64,000 bases of DNA, from positions 372,001 through 436,000 of the forward strand of contig NZ_FNLD01000002.1 in NCBI RefSeq assembly GCF_900104085.1. The letters run 5' to 3'. Positions 31,413 through 39,782 of the stretch are shown in pieces. Made by a program: the position numbers and the translations under genes. The stretch comes from Pseudoxanthomonas sp. CF125. GTDB taxonomy: Bacteria > Pseudomonadota > Gammaproteobacteria > Xanthomonadales > Xanthomonadaceae. Within the stretch, counting starts at the first letter, position 1; each line of letters starts with the position of its first letter. A model generated the notes under the pieces. The model made no database searches. It was given only the letters and a program-made list of their open reading frames with translations, and had not been told where the DNA came from.

Positions 31413-31594
31413 TCCCTCCATCGCTATGTGCAGGCTGGCAGGGTGCACGCTTAGGTCCATGATATTGCCGTAACCCACTGTGCCGTGTGCGGGAAAAGCG
31501 GGATTGGGAAAAACGAAGTCCGGGCAAGTTTTCCAACCCAGCGCGGCTCGTAGGCTGGACGGCTTCGCCAAACGGGTCGGAGTACGGTTCCGGA

Positions 31595-32464
31595 CTAGCC
31601 AGAAATGAACTGGAGTAGGTGCTTGCCATACTTGCCGGTGTGTGTGGCGGTGACCGCGACGATCGCGTAGCCGAAGATCAAGCCGACTGCCGCAAGTGCG
31701 ACGACGGCGGACCATTTCGCATTGCCTGACTGGACTAGCCGCCTGTGCTTGTTGCGGATGAAAAATTCGGCGACCAGCAGGTTAGGAACAAAGAACAGGT
31801 AGAGCATTGCGTAGTCCAGTGGACCGCTCGTGTCGCCTTTGCCAAAACCGATACCCCCCGCCAGGTCCTTCCACGCCCGGATTTCCAGATCGAACAGCCA
31901 GGAACCAAGCACCATCGCGAACAGGCGAATGGCCCAGGCACGATGCAGGTCGAAGCGCTTGGCGCGCGCGTGTACGTAGGCCATGGCCGCGCTCAGCATC
32001 ATCACTGCGCCCCATATCCCGAAGGCTATGGACGCCGATTGGACGTATGCGCCGCGCGTAAAAATGAACGACAGGCCGCCGGTTCCGGCCAGCAGTCCTG
32101 CCGTCACATACACCCGGCCGGTCCAGCGATGGACGGCGCGATGGCGGGCCCGTATGCGGCTCGACAACAGAATGGGCCACGCCAGCACCAGCACCGCGCC
32201 GCAGACGAAGTGCATACCGATGCCAAGGTTGGCGATCCACTCGGAAACCGACCGTATCGGCAGTCCGGCCACCAGGTCGTGCCATTGATCGAAATTGCTG
32301 AGGGTGCTGCCGGCGCCCCGCAGGATAATGTAGGTGCCGAATACTCCCAGGCCCACCAGGCACGCGTAATAGAAGAATCGACCGGTCCAACGCAGCAGAC
32401 GTGCCGGAGCGGAACCCAGCTGCGGCTGGGATTGGCCGATGTAAGGGCTGTCTAGTTCATTCAT
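31595..32464 (-). CDS. DUF2306-like multi-pass membrane protein
   Basis: A 289-residue integral membrane protein with about seven to eight hydrophobic helices. The first follows LLRWTGRFFYYACLVGLGVF; the DUF2306-type motif is HRWTGRVYVTAGLLAGTGGL, with a pattern of His residues on helices (GIGMHFVCGAVLV, RFDLHRAWAIRLFAMVLGSW) reminiscent of a heme- or quinone-binding site, though this is inference. ATG 32464 has TGGAGA upstream; four residues further 5' is an alternative ATG. It is divergent from the CadC-like regulator at 32654, which may control it. The last residues are GKYGKHLLQFISG. Confidence 0.75.
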   Translation of the reverse strand: MNELDSPYIGQSQPQLGSAPARLLRWTGRFFYYACLVGLGVFGTYIILRGAGSTLSNFDQWHDLVAGLPIRSVSEWIANLGIGMHFVCGAVLVLAWPILLSSRIRARHRAVHRWTGRVYVTAGLLAGTGGLSFIFTRGAYVQSASIAFGIWGAVMMLSAAMAYVHARAKRFDLHRAWAIRLFAMVLGSWLFDLEIRAWKDLAGGIGFGKGDTSGPLDYAMLYLFFVPNLLVAEFFIRNKHRRLVQSGNAKWSAVVALAAVGLIFGYAIVAVTATHTGKYGKHLLQFISG

Positions 32465-32653
32465 GACAATCTCCATTCATTGGCTGCACAAGATCTTTCT
32501 TGCGCGACCAGGATCGGCCAAGGGCATGGACAAGGCTTAAGGGCAGTCGCAGGTTCCGCGTAGATTTGGGCCCCAATGCTTAGGGGAGGCTTAGGCCGGC
32601 CCCAAGACGCGCTATATACTGGCCCGAGCGGAAGCTCTTTCGCCGGGGACCGT

Positions 32654-34693
32654 ATGTCGCAGCCTGTTCCGCGCAACCTTGTCTTCGACGACGTGGTCAT
32701 CGACTTCGCCGGCAGACGGTTGGTGCGCGGAGGCAGCGAGCAGTCCCTGGAACCCAAGGCTTTTGCCGTGCTTGCAGTGCTGGCCGGTTCGCCTGGCCGC
32801 GTGTTCACCCGGGATGAAATCCTGGAGGCGGTCTGGGGCCATCGGCACGTTACCCAAAGCGTACTCAACCGTATCATGAGCGTGCTGCGCCAAGGACTGG
32901 GCGAGGACGCGCAACATCCGCGACTGCTGCGCACTGTCTACGGGATCGGCTATCGCTTCGACCTCCCAGAACATGCGCTGACGATTGACGGAGAAGCGGA
33001 GACCGCCGGCCCTCCCACTGATCCGCGTCCGTTCCAGTCGCCTCCACTGCAGGCCGCGACACCACGTTCCAAGCGGGCCCGTTGGTTCGTCCTTGCGGCC
33101 ATTCCTACCGTTCTTGTACTGACAATCGCAGTCCTCAGCTGGCTGCCGGGTAAAGATGCAGGTAGCGCGACCTCCGCTCTGCCGGACCGAGCGCCCGCCC
33201 CCTCGCCACAACCCTCGCTGGCCGTGCTCCCGTTTGCCGACCTGTCCCAGGCACGGGACCAGGAATATCTGGCCGACGGTCTGGCGGAGGAAATCATCAA
33301 TCAACTTGCGCAAGCACCGGCGATGCGGGTGGTAGGGCCCGCTTCGAGCTTCTCGTTCAAGGGCAAGAACGAAGACCTGAGCGCGGTCGGCCGGAAGCTC
33401 GGCGTTGCCTATCTGCTTGAAGGCAGCGTCCGCAAGGATCGCGATCACCTGCGCGTCACCGCACAGCTCGTCCGTGCCCAGGATGGCACCCACCTGTGGT
33501 CCAGAACCTATGCGAGCGAACGGCGCGACATATTCAAGATGCAGGAGGAAATCTCCCGCGACGTCGCGCTGGCCCTGAGCGTCAAGCTGGATGTCGCCAA
33601 GTTCAACCGCGAGCAGGGCGGTACCACCAACGTGGAAGCCTACGAACGCTTCTTGCGCTGGCGCAACATCTCCATGCAGGAACGGTTCGATTTCAGCCAC
33701 GATCGCGAACGCTTGCAACTGGCCCGTGAGATGGTGGCGCTGGATCCGCAGTGCGTGTTGTGCTGGGATGCGCTGGCCGGCTCGCTCCTGTCCATGGCGC
33801 AAGAAGTAGGCGGCGTTCCAGCGGAGAAGTTGCGCGCCGAGGCACGCCAGGTTCGCGAGCGCATCGCCCGCATCGCACCGGACAGCTGGGTGGCCAGGCG
33901 AGACCGCTCCAATGCCCTGTGGCGCCAGGGCAAGCGCGCCGAAGCCATAACGCTGGCGAAGCAGGTCGTGGATTCGGGCCCGATGAGCAAGGAACGCGTC
34001 TTTGATTACGCTTACATGATCTATGCCATGGGCCACCTGGACGAAACCGTGACCCTGGTCGAGCAGGTGCGCGCGCTGGAACCCAGGGCGCTGTTCCTAT
34101 CCCGCGACCTGCAGTTCGACTACGTCGCCGCGCGCCGTTATGGAGATGCGGAGGCCGAGTACCAGCGTGGCCGGGAACTGGAAGGAAGCCAGCTGGAACC
34201 GGATTACGTCGCCTTCTTTCGCCAACTTGCGGGCAAGCGACCCGGTGGGCTGCACGAATTGAGAATGCTGCACCGCCGGCTGTTGGGACAAAGCAAGGAA
34301 TACGACACGCCCTTCTTCCGCGACCTCGGCGCGAGGCTGGACGATCGGGAAGCCATGCTTGCCCTCGTGCGCAAAGCCCTCGCGGACGAGTCCTACGGCG
34401 GTGGCGCCGACTTCGCGTACCTTTGGACCAGCGTGGCCGACGCATTGGGCGAGGCGGATCTGGCCGTGGCCGCATTGCGTAAGGATCTGGAAGCGCAGAA
34501 GGGTTTCAAGGAAGGCAGCATGGAGCAATTTCCTTATGTCGCGTTCTGGAACGCGCCCTATTCAAGCGTGCGCGCGCATCCGGACTACAAGAAGCTGCTG
34601 GTCCAGGCCGGCGTCTCCGGGTACTGGCGGCAGACCGGCAAGTGGGGAGACGGTTGCGCGCCGCTAGGCACGGATGATTTTGAGTGCCGGTGA
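32654..34693 (+). CDS. CadC-type membrane regulator: winged helix, TM, TolB-N-like, TPR
   Basis: A 679-residue regulator. Residues 1-105 form an OmpR/CadC-like winged-helix DNA-binding domain (LEPKAFAVLAVLAGSPGRVF, TQSVLNRIMSVLRQGLG, TVYGIGYRF). A single transmembrane helix spans about 144-165 (FVLAAIPTVLVLTIAVLSWL). The periplasmic part has SLAVLPFADLS...EYLADGLAEEIINQLAQ (FlgO/TolB N-terminal-like fold, about 188-300), then TPR-like repeats to the end. Such one-component regulators transmit an envelope signal directly to DNA. ATG 32654 is used; the upstream frame is shared with the intergenic region. It is divergent from the DUF2306 gene. Confidence 0.87.
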   Translation: MSQPVPRNLVFDDVVIDFAGRRLVRGGSEQSLEPKAFAVLAVLAGSPGRVFTRDEILEAVWGHRHVTQSVLNRIMSVLRQGLGEDAQHPRLLRTVYGIGYRFDLPEHALTIDGEAETAGPPTDPRPFQSPPLQAATPRSKRARWFVLAAIPTVLVLTIAVLSWLPGKDAGSATSALPDRAPAPSPQPSLAVLPFADLSQARDQEYLADGLAEEIINQLAQAPAMRVVGPASSFSFKGKNEDLSAVGRKLGVAYLLEGSVRKDRDHLRVTAQLVRAQDGTHLWSRTYASERRDIFKMQEEISRDVALALSVKLDVAKFNREQGGTTNVEAYERFLRWRNISMQERFDFSHDRERLQLAREMVALDPQCVLCWDALAGSLLSMAQEVGGVPAEKLRAEARQVRERIARIAPDSWVARRDRSNALWRQGKRAEAITLAKQVVDSGPMSKERVFDYAYMIYAMGHLDETVTLVEQVRALEPRALFLSRDLQFDYVAARRYGDAEAEYQRGRELEGSQLEPDYVAFFRQLAGKRPGGLHELRMLHRRLLGQSKEYDTPFFRDLGARLDDREAMLALVRKALADESYGGGADFAYLWTSVADALGEADLAVAALRKDLEAQKGFKEGSMEQFPYVAFWNAPYSSVRAHPDYKKLLVQAGVSGYWRQTGKWGDGCAPLGTDDFECR

Positions 34694-34754
34694 CGGGATA
34701 CGGCACGTGTGAAGCAGGTTAAACCACTCCTATTCTCTGCATTGGCAGGACTCC

Positions 34755-34810
34755 AGCTAAAGCGGGGCGGAGGCGATTAAGTCGTTTAATTACCTCCGTC
34801 CCCTTTAGTT
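34755..34810. repeat. AAAGGGGACGGAGG-family inverted repeat
   Basis: AGCTAAAGCGGGGCGGAGGC pairs with TAATTACCTCCGTCCCCTTT around GATTAAGTCGTT; a degenerate copy of the 11876 element. It separates the CadC-like gene from an XAC0095 fragment and the fourth attI-like module. Confidence 0.82.
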
Positions 34811-34819
34811 CGTTCAAAA

Positions 34820-34882
34820 GCTTCACCCAACTGGCCGAAGCCGCCGACCAGATCGTCGCCACCGCTTCTTGCGACCGGAGTA
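34820..34882 (+). pseudogene. 3' fragment of an XAC0095 gene
   Basis: CTTCACCCAACTGGCCGAAG followed by CCGCCGACCAGATCGTCGCC matches the last third of the intact gene at 18414 almost exactly (SFTQLAEAADQIVATA). The 5' two thirds have been replaced by the palindrome at 34755. It is joined, as at 18641, to the attI-like module. Confidence 0.8.
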
Positions 34883-34938
34883 ACGCGCTTCAGGCTAGGC
34901 CTGTTCGCGATCGCTCAGGAAATACTCGACGTCTCACC

Positions 34939-35034
34939 GCTTGTGCCGCGTAGACAAAGCCCGATTGACGGGCCTCCCAGGCCACACCCACAATCCGCGC
35001 TACGCCCCGCTTTGGGGTCTGATCGTAGTTGGGG
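34939..35034 (+). other. attI/promoter-like module, copy 4
   Basis: GCTTGTGCCGCGTAGACAAA, TTGACG (34965-34970), GCCACACCCACAATCCGCGC, hairpin CCCCGCTTTGGGG and TCTGATCGTAGTTGGGG with a core-like GTTGGGG at 35028-35034. The acetyltransferase gene starts four bases later and is followed by a genuine attC. Confidence 0.58.
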
Positions 35035-35038
35035 CGCT

Positions 35039-35470
35039 ATGGAAAGTTTTCGGATATCCACAGAGACAGCAGGGCTAGATCTCCCGCTCATCCACCGCTT
35101 CCTCTCCGAGCACACCTATTGGGCCAAAGGCATTCCGTTTGCCTTGGTGCAGCGGTCCATTGACCACTCGCTCTGCTTCGGCGGCTTCCTCGGCAAGTCC
35201 CAGATCGCGTTTGCTCGCGTCATCTCCGACTACACGACCTTCGCCAACCTTGTGGACGTCTTCGTCCTGCCGGAGCATCGGGGCAGGGGTTATGGCAAGG
35301 CGCTCATGGATGCTGTTTTCGCACATCCGCAGCTTCAAGGGCTACGACGGTTTACCCTGGCCACAGGGGACGCGCATGGGTTGTATGCTCAGTACGGGTT
35401 TACGGCACCGCTGTATCCGGAGTCGCTCATGGAGCGATACTTCCCGAGTGTTTATGCAGTGGCGCCCTAA
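35039..35470 (+). CDS. GNAT-family N-acetyltransferase (cassette)
   Basis: A 143-residue GNAT. Residues MESFRISTETAGLDLPLIHR form the first strand and helix; the acetyl-CoA motif A is VDVFVLPEHRGRGYGKALMD with the R-G-R-G-Y-G pyrophosphate loop (about residues 78-90), and motif B is RRFTLATGDAHGLYAQYGFT. FGGFLGKSQIAFARVISDYT is the central sheet. The substrate is unknown; integron acetyltransferases act on drugs or small amines. The gene sits exactly between the fourth attI-like module and attC 5, and its stop lies inside the attC, so it is a single-gene cassette. There is no clear ribosome-binding site. Confidence 0.85.
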   Translation: MESFRISTETAGLDLPLIHRFLSEHTYWAKGIPFALVQRSIDHSLCFGGFLGKSQIAFARVISDYTTFANLVDVFVLPEHRGRGYGKALMDAVFAHPQLQGLRRFTLATGDAHGLYAQYGFTAPLYPESLMERYFPSVYAVAP

Positions 35471-35523
35471 CAATTCATTCAAGCCGAAGCCGCTTCGCGG
35501 CCCGGCTGTGTCAGGCGTTAGGT
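35465..35523 (+). other. attC site 5
   Basis: CCCTAAC, AATTCATTCAAGCCGAAGCC, hairpin CCGCTTCGCGGCCCGG and GTGTCAGGCGTTAGGT with the core GTTAGGT at 35517-35523. It lies 13 kb from the first array but is close in sequence to attC 4. Confidence 0.85.
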
Positions 35524-35527
35524 GGCT

Positions 35528-35866
35528 ATGACACGTTGGTGGCTGCTTGGAGTGATTCTGTTCGGCAGCATTTTTGCGCTGTTCGGACTATTGCGTGTCG
35601 ACGCTGGAGTTCTTGATTCGCGCACGATTCGCTGGACACTCATATTATTTTTATTCGGCTGCTATTTCGCAATCGTAATGTTTGGCACGGCAGAGAAAAA
35701 GCGTTCCCTTTCGTTGCTAACCCAGACTTTTCTTGGCGTTGTCCTGGCCTTAGCAGTCGCAGCACTGGTTGGCGCCACTGCTGAAGGATATGTTTTAGCG
35801 CTGGCGTTGGGTCTGGTTTTGGGATTCACGGCGGATTACTGGATGGAGCACGTCCAATTTCCATAG
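35528..35866 (+). CDS. Cassette-encoded small membrane protein
   Basis: A 112-residue hydrophobic protein, MTRWWLLGVILFGSIFALFG, with four likely membrane helices (residues about 4-22, 35-53, 63-85, 86-104; WTLILFLFGCYFAIVMFGTA, LTQTFLGVVLALAVAALVGA, YVLALALGLVLGFTADYW). No family recognised. ATG 35528 lies four bases after the core of attC 5. GC is lower than in the resident genes. A partial attC-like tail (CTGACAATTCCTTTCCGCTC at about 35875) follows, indicating that it was once bounded by attC on both sides. Confidence 0.7.
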   Translation: MTRWWLLGVILFGSIFALFGLLRVDAGVLDSRTIRWTLILFLFGCYFAIVMFGTAEKKRSLSLLTQTFLGVVLALAVAALVGATAEGYVLALALGLVLGFTADYWMEHVQFP

Positions 35867-35874
35867 TCACTACC

Positions 35875-35927
35875 TGACAATTCCTTTCCGCTCAAGATTG
35901 CCGTAGCGCGCGGATGCTAGCATCCGC
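35875..35927. promoter_or_regulatory. Decayed attC tail and 18-bp perfect palindrome before the CocE-like gene
   Basis: CTGACAATTCCTTTCCGCTC (from about 35875) resembles the 5' half of the attC family. Next, GCGGATGCTAGCATCCGC (35910-35927) is a perfect 18-bp palindrome, 28 bases before the start of the secreted hydrolase gene at 35956. It could be an operator for that gene, or the residue of a folded attC. No factor is known. Confidence 0.45.
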
Positions 35928-35955
35928 CCTTTCGGCATTCTCAGCCCAACCCGAC

Positions 35956-38193
35956 ATGAAAACTTTCCTGGCACTTCTGCTGATCGCACTGTCCGTGCCC
36001 TCGACCGCCCGGGCGTCGGAGGTCCATGTTCCAGCAGGATTGCACGGAGACAACATCGAACAGGCAATGTCCATTCTCGCGCGCGAGACGATGGCGGGCT
36101 ATCGCGACGAGGACCGCCAGCGTTATCTCGGCACGCTGTTCCGGCTCCAGCTGGCCGCCGGGCAGTACACAGAGGCGGTGAAAAGCATTGAGGACCTTCG
36201 CGCATTGCGCAAAGACGATCCCTCCCAACCGCCGCTGTACTTGCAATACGAGATCTATGCGCGGGCGAAGACCCTGCAGGCGACGCGCGGGCTGCCGTTC
36301 GCCCAGGCTTGGAGCGCGGTCTTCGCCGAACGTTTTGGGGCATTGGAAGACAAAGTCGCGCTGCAGGCCGAGTTCGGTTTCGGCGGCTACCTGCCGCGGA
36401 TGCGCGGCGACCTGGACGCGGCGCTTGCGCGGACTTCCGGAAAGAAGCGGCTGCCATTGGCGGAGGCGGTCGACCTGATCCGCGCCTGGCAGGTGCATGC
36501 GGCCTACTGCGCGTTCCAAGCCCTGTTCGATCCGGCACTGGCGGCGGACGATGCGCGCCGTTACGCGATCGACCGCGATACCTTGGTTCGCACACCGGAG
36601 GGCGCCAGTATCGCCGTCCTGATCGTGCGCCCGGCCAAGGCGCCGCCATTGCCTGCGCTGTTGACGTTCACCATCTACGCCAACGACGACTGGGCCTGGA
36701 GCGATGCGAAGAAGGCCGCCGCATACGGTTACCCGGGCGTAGTGGCCTATTCCCGTGGCAAGGGCCGCAGCCCCGACGCCATCGTCCCGTACGAGCACGA
36801 TGGCGCCGATGCCGCTGTTGTGATCGACTGGATTTCCAGACAGCCATGGAACGACGGCCGCGTGGGCATGTACGGGGGCAGCTACAGCGGCTACACCCAA
36901 TGGGCTGCCCTGAAGCACAAACCCAAGGCATTGAAGGCAATCGCCACCTCCGCCACCCTCGCACCCGGCATCGACGCGCCGATGGAAGGCGGCATCTTCT
37001 TCAATTTCATGTACCCGTGGCCGCTGTATGCCGCGAGCAACCGTTGGCTGGACGATGCTCGCTACGGCGACAACGCGCGCTGGGCCGCGCTCAATCGCAA
37101 CTGGTACGCCAGTGGCCGCGCCTACCGGGATTTGCCGGCCATCGATGGAAGCGCCAACCCGGTGTTCGCCAACTGGCTGAAACATCCCGGTTACGATGCC
37201 TATTGGCAAGCCATGATCCCGCAAGGCGACGCATTCGCCGGCATCGACATCCCCGTGCTGGCCACTACCGGCTACTTCGACGGCGCACAGGCCGGCGCTC
37301 TGCATTACTTCCGCGAGCACTTGCGGCATCGCCCGGAGGCCGACCACACCCTGCTGATCGGCCCCTATGAACACTTCACTATGCAGACGGGCGTGCCGCC
37401 AACCGTACAGGGCTATGCGCCAGAGCCTGCTGCGCGGATCGATCTGCAAGCCCTGCGGCTGGCATGGTTCGACCATGTGCTGAAGGGCGCCCCGAAGCCG
37501 GAAGTGCTGGCCGACCGGGTGAACTGGCAGGTCATGGGTGCGGACGCATGGCGGCACGCGCACACACTGGAAGCAATGGCGACGCGCACGCAACGGCTAT
37601 GCCTGGTGCCGGGCGCGACGGCCGATGCGAACACCTTGTCCACGCAACCTCGGCCACAAGCCATCGTCACGCAACGCGTGGACTTCAGCGACCGCGGGGA
37701 CGCCGACTGGACGCAACCGGCCAATGTGGTCAACACCCAGCTTGACCCGCATGCGGGTCTGGTCTTTGTCGGCGATGCGCTGCCGCAAGACGCCGAACTG
37801 GCCGGGGCGTTCAAAGGCGTACTCGACTTCACCGTAAACAAGCGCGATGTCGATGTTGTCCTCGGCGTGTACGAGCGCAACGCCAAGGGCGAATACCTCG
37901 ACCTCGCCTGGTGGCTGCAGCGCGCCAGTTACAACGCCGATCGCCGCCAGCGACGCCTGCTGCGGGCCAACGAGCCGCAACGACTCGTCGTGGAGGACAC
38001 GCGCCTGATCGGCCGCAAGCTGGCCGCCGGCAGTCGCATCGTGGTGACTCTCGGCGTGATCAAGCAGCCCGACCGCCAGCTCAACCTGGGCAGCGGCAAC
38101 GAACCATCCGATGAAGTCATCGCAGACGCGGGCCAACCCCTGGAAATCCATTGGCGCGGCAGCAGCTGTCTGGAGTTCGGTTTGCGCGAGTGA
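35956..38193 (+). CDS. Secreted CocE/NonD-family X-Pro-type hydrolase
   Basis: A 745-residue exported hydrolase. The signal peptide is MKTFLALLLIALSVPSTARA. An N-terminal helical domain of about 200 residues precedes the alpha/beta hydrolase, whose nucleophile elbow is MYGGSYSGYTQW with Ser309; the acid and base lie near LATTGYFDGAQAGALHYF and LIGPYEHFTMQ (His). The C-terminal 220 residues form the jelly-roll typical of cocaine esterase and X-Pro dipeptidyl peptidase (SDRGDADWTQP, VVLGVYERNAKGEYLDLAWW). Likely a periplasmic or extracellular peptidase/esterase. ATG 35956 was chosen for the signal peptide. Confidence 0.88.
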   Translation: MKTFLALLLIALSVPSTARASEVHVPAGLHGDNIEQAMSILARETMAGYRDEDRQRYLGTLFRLQLAAGQYTEAVKSIEDLRALRKDDPSQPPLYLQYEIYARAKTLQATRGLPFAQAWSAVFAERFGALEDKVALQAEFGFGGYLPRMRGDLDAALARTSGKKRLPLAEAVDLIRAWQVHAAYCAFQALFDPALAADDARRYAIDRDTLVRTPEGASIAVLIVRPAKAPPLPALLTFTIYANDDWAWSDAKKAAAYGYPGVVAYSRGKGRSPDAIVPYEHDGADAAVVIDWISRQPWNDGRVGMYGGSYSGYTQWAALKHKPKALKAIATSATLAPGIDAPMEGGIFFNFMYPWPLYAASNRWLDDARYGDNARWAALNRNWYASGRAYRDLPAIDGSANPVFANWLKHPGYDAYWQAMIPQGDAFAGIDIPVLATTGYFDGAQAGALHYFREHLRHRPEADHTLLIGPYEHFTMQTGVPPTVQGYAPEPAARIDLQALRLAWFDHVLKGAPKPEVLADRVNWQVMGADAWRHAHTLEAMATRTQRLCLVPGATADANTLSTQPRPQAIVTQRVDFSDRGDADWTQPANVVNTQLDPHAGLVFVGDALPQDAELAGAFKGVLDFTVNKRDVDVVLGVYERNAKGEYLDLAWWLQRASYNADRRQRRLLRANEPQRLVVEDTRLIGRKLAAGSRIVVTLGVIKQPDRQLNLGSGNEPSDEVIADAGQPLEIHWRGSSCLEFGLRE

Positions 38194-38203
38194 TTTACCG
38201 GGG

Positions 38204-38371
38204 CTACAGCCCGAACACACCAAGCCCGACCACCACAGCATGACTCCTGGTTTCTACTACTAGTTCGCCAAGGTGCGGCACGTCCATCTGCAGGGAGACC
38301 GCTTCCACATTGCCGACCGTGGCCGGCAATGCGAAGTATCCGTGTCGCAGCTGCAATGGGTCGGAGGACAT
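38204..38371 (-). CDS. Possible small hypothetical protein
   Basis: A 55-residue minus-strand frame, MSSDPLQLRHGYFALPATVG followed by NVEAVSLQMDVPHLGELVVE and TRSHAVVVGLGVFGL. Amino-acid composition looks protein-like, but there is no clear ribosome-binding site and no family. It may be the tail of a decayed gene. The surrounding 38372-38800 contains a half-copy of the GTAGGAGCGACG repeat (38554-38572) and no other convincing gene. Confidence 0.25.
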   Translation of the reverse strand: MSSDPLQLRHGYFALPATVGNVEAVSLQMDVPHLGELVVETRSHAVVVGLGVFGL

Positions 38372-38804
38372 GATTGGATCAATCCGAGGACGGTAGTTCT
38401 GCATCTCGGCAGCGACACCGGATTCGGGAAACAGCGGCGTTTATTGCGCGTTGGCAGTGGTGGTCCGGTTTCAAGCAACACCCGGTTGTCGACAAACTGG
38501 ACAGACTGATCGGCCGACATGATCGCGATCAATCGAAAGCAGACCACTAGACCGTAGGAGCGACGTGAGTCGCGAAGCTGGGAAAGCGCAGCACTGGGGA
38601 CTTCGCCGTGAATCGCCGACGCTTCTGCATGGAACACTTCCGTGCGAGGGTTGGCCCAGCTTTTTGGTGTCCGATTTATCGGGACCCACCCACTCCGTCC
38701 CCGTTTTCGTTCTCACAAACTGGGGGCAACACAGCAACCCGATCGAACACGACGAAGAGACGCCGCTTGAGAGTAGGTTGATGTGTGAAAAATTTACGTT
38801 CGCC

Positions 38805-38823
38805 CGTTAACAATAAGTTAGGC
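38805..38823 (+). other. Collapsed attC-like core pair
   Basis: CGTTAACAATAAGTTAGGC holds a perfect GTTAGGC core (38817-38823) and, five bases before it, TTAAC-AAT as in the attC start TAACAATTC. It may be an attC whose middle has been lost. The following 38824-39233 is AT-richer with a CTTGACGGAGTTCAAAATAT stretch at 38910 but no supportable gene until 39234. Confidence 0.35.
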
Positions 38824-39233
38824 CTCTATTCTTTCCGGAAACTCCTCCACAGACGGCCATTTGGTTCCAGTCAAGCGACACGCCGTTTGTCAAAAAAGCC
38901 AAAAAAAATCTTGACGGAGTTCAAAATATGGAAGAGGCTCATCGCAAGGGGTAGGCACTAGAGTCTTGGTTTGCAAAGTATTGCGAATGGGTCCTTTCGG
39001 GACCGATGGGGAAAGGCCGCTTCCGAACCGATGGGCTAGATACTCGGGTATCCCTGTCGAGCGAAGGTCGTCTGGTTTGATATGCATGCTCAAAGCTCGC
39101 ATCAGACGTCAAGAATGCTTCTGGATCCAGGCATGCGTGCAGAAAAAGAAGTGTGCCGCTTGTGAATTCCTTCGAAATAACCAACAACCCGTTCATCGAT
39201 GCTGATCCTGTAGGGGCCTAATTAGGAATCGAC

Positions 39234-39422
39234 ATGGCAACGCTAAGAGCAGTCGCACTGATTCTGAATTCTGTCCTGCTGCTAGGGGCGCTTATCTTTC
39301 TAATCGGACTCGGAAGAGATTACGGCGCGGATGCGGGCGACTACGCGCCAGGATTATTCGCTCTGGCAACCTCCGTGATTAGCCTCATAACCATCTTGAT
39401 TCAATCGCGCCGGATGGCGTAA
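39234..39422 (+). CDS. Small two-helix membrane protein
   Basis: A 62-residue protein, MATLRAVALILNSVLLLGAL with a first helix to about residue 25 (IFLIGLG), a short polar loop with RDYGADAGDYAPG, and a second helix (LFALATSVISLITILIQ) ending in basic SRRMA. AGGA lies ahead of the ATG. No family recognised. It may be a cassette-like product, as its position after a collapsed attC and its size suggest, but the link is weak. It is followed by a similar small membrane protein. Confidence 0.55.
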   Translation: MATLRAVALILNSVLLLGALIFLIGLGRDYGADAGDYAPGLFALATSVISLITILIQSRRMA

Positions 39423-39460
39423 CCCACTCATTTCCACCAACGCGAACGAGGCAGGCCGCT

Positions 39461-39700
39461 ATGGCTATGATATCTGTTGTGTTTGGAACCCTTGCGCTCC
39501 TGGGTTATGCGGTCTTCTTGCTGACGCATGGGCAGTCTGCAGTGCTCTATTGGGGCGCGGCGATATGCGGGATTGTTGCCGTAGTGTTTGGGATCATAGG
39601 CAGAAAGCAAAAACAGGGAAGAATCGGCCTGGGGGTGGGGCTCATAAGTCTCGCGGTGGGATTGGCTCTCTTCCTGTGGTTAAACATGCAACCCGCGTAG
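39461..39700 (+). CDS. Small three-helix membrane protein
   Basis: A 79-residue protein, MAMISVVFGTLALLGYAVFL, THGQSAVLYWGAAICGIVAV, VFGIIGRKQKQGRIGLGVGL, ISLAVGLALFLWLN. The GGAxxG-like spacing of glycines and the RKQKQ loop recall small DUF4190-type membrane proteins, but the assignment is uncertain. It lies 38 bases after the previous gene in the same direction. Its stop is followed at once by a GGGGTCAGAG repeat. Confidence 0.6.
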   Translation: MAMISVVFGTLALLGYAVFLLTHGQSAVLYWGAAICGIVAVVFGIIGRKQKQGRIGLGVGLISLAVGLALFLWLNMQPA

Positions 39701-39709
39701 GGCGGGCTG

Positions 39710-39764
39710 AAAAAATGGGGTCAGAGCGCGCTTTCTAAGTAGGAAAGGTGCTCTGGCCCCGTTA
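39710..39764. repeat. GGGGTCAGAG hairpin element
   Basis: AAAAAATGGGGTCAGAGCGC pairs with GGTGCTCTGGCCCCGTT across TTTCTAAGTAGGAAA. Complete copy of the family at 13330 and 19874. Confidence 0.85.
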
Positions 39765-39782
39765 TCAGGAAGGTGGAAAAGC

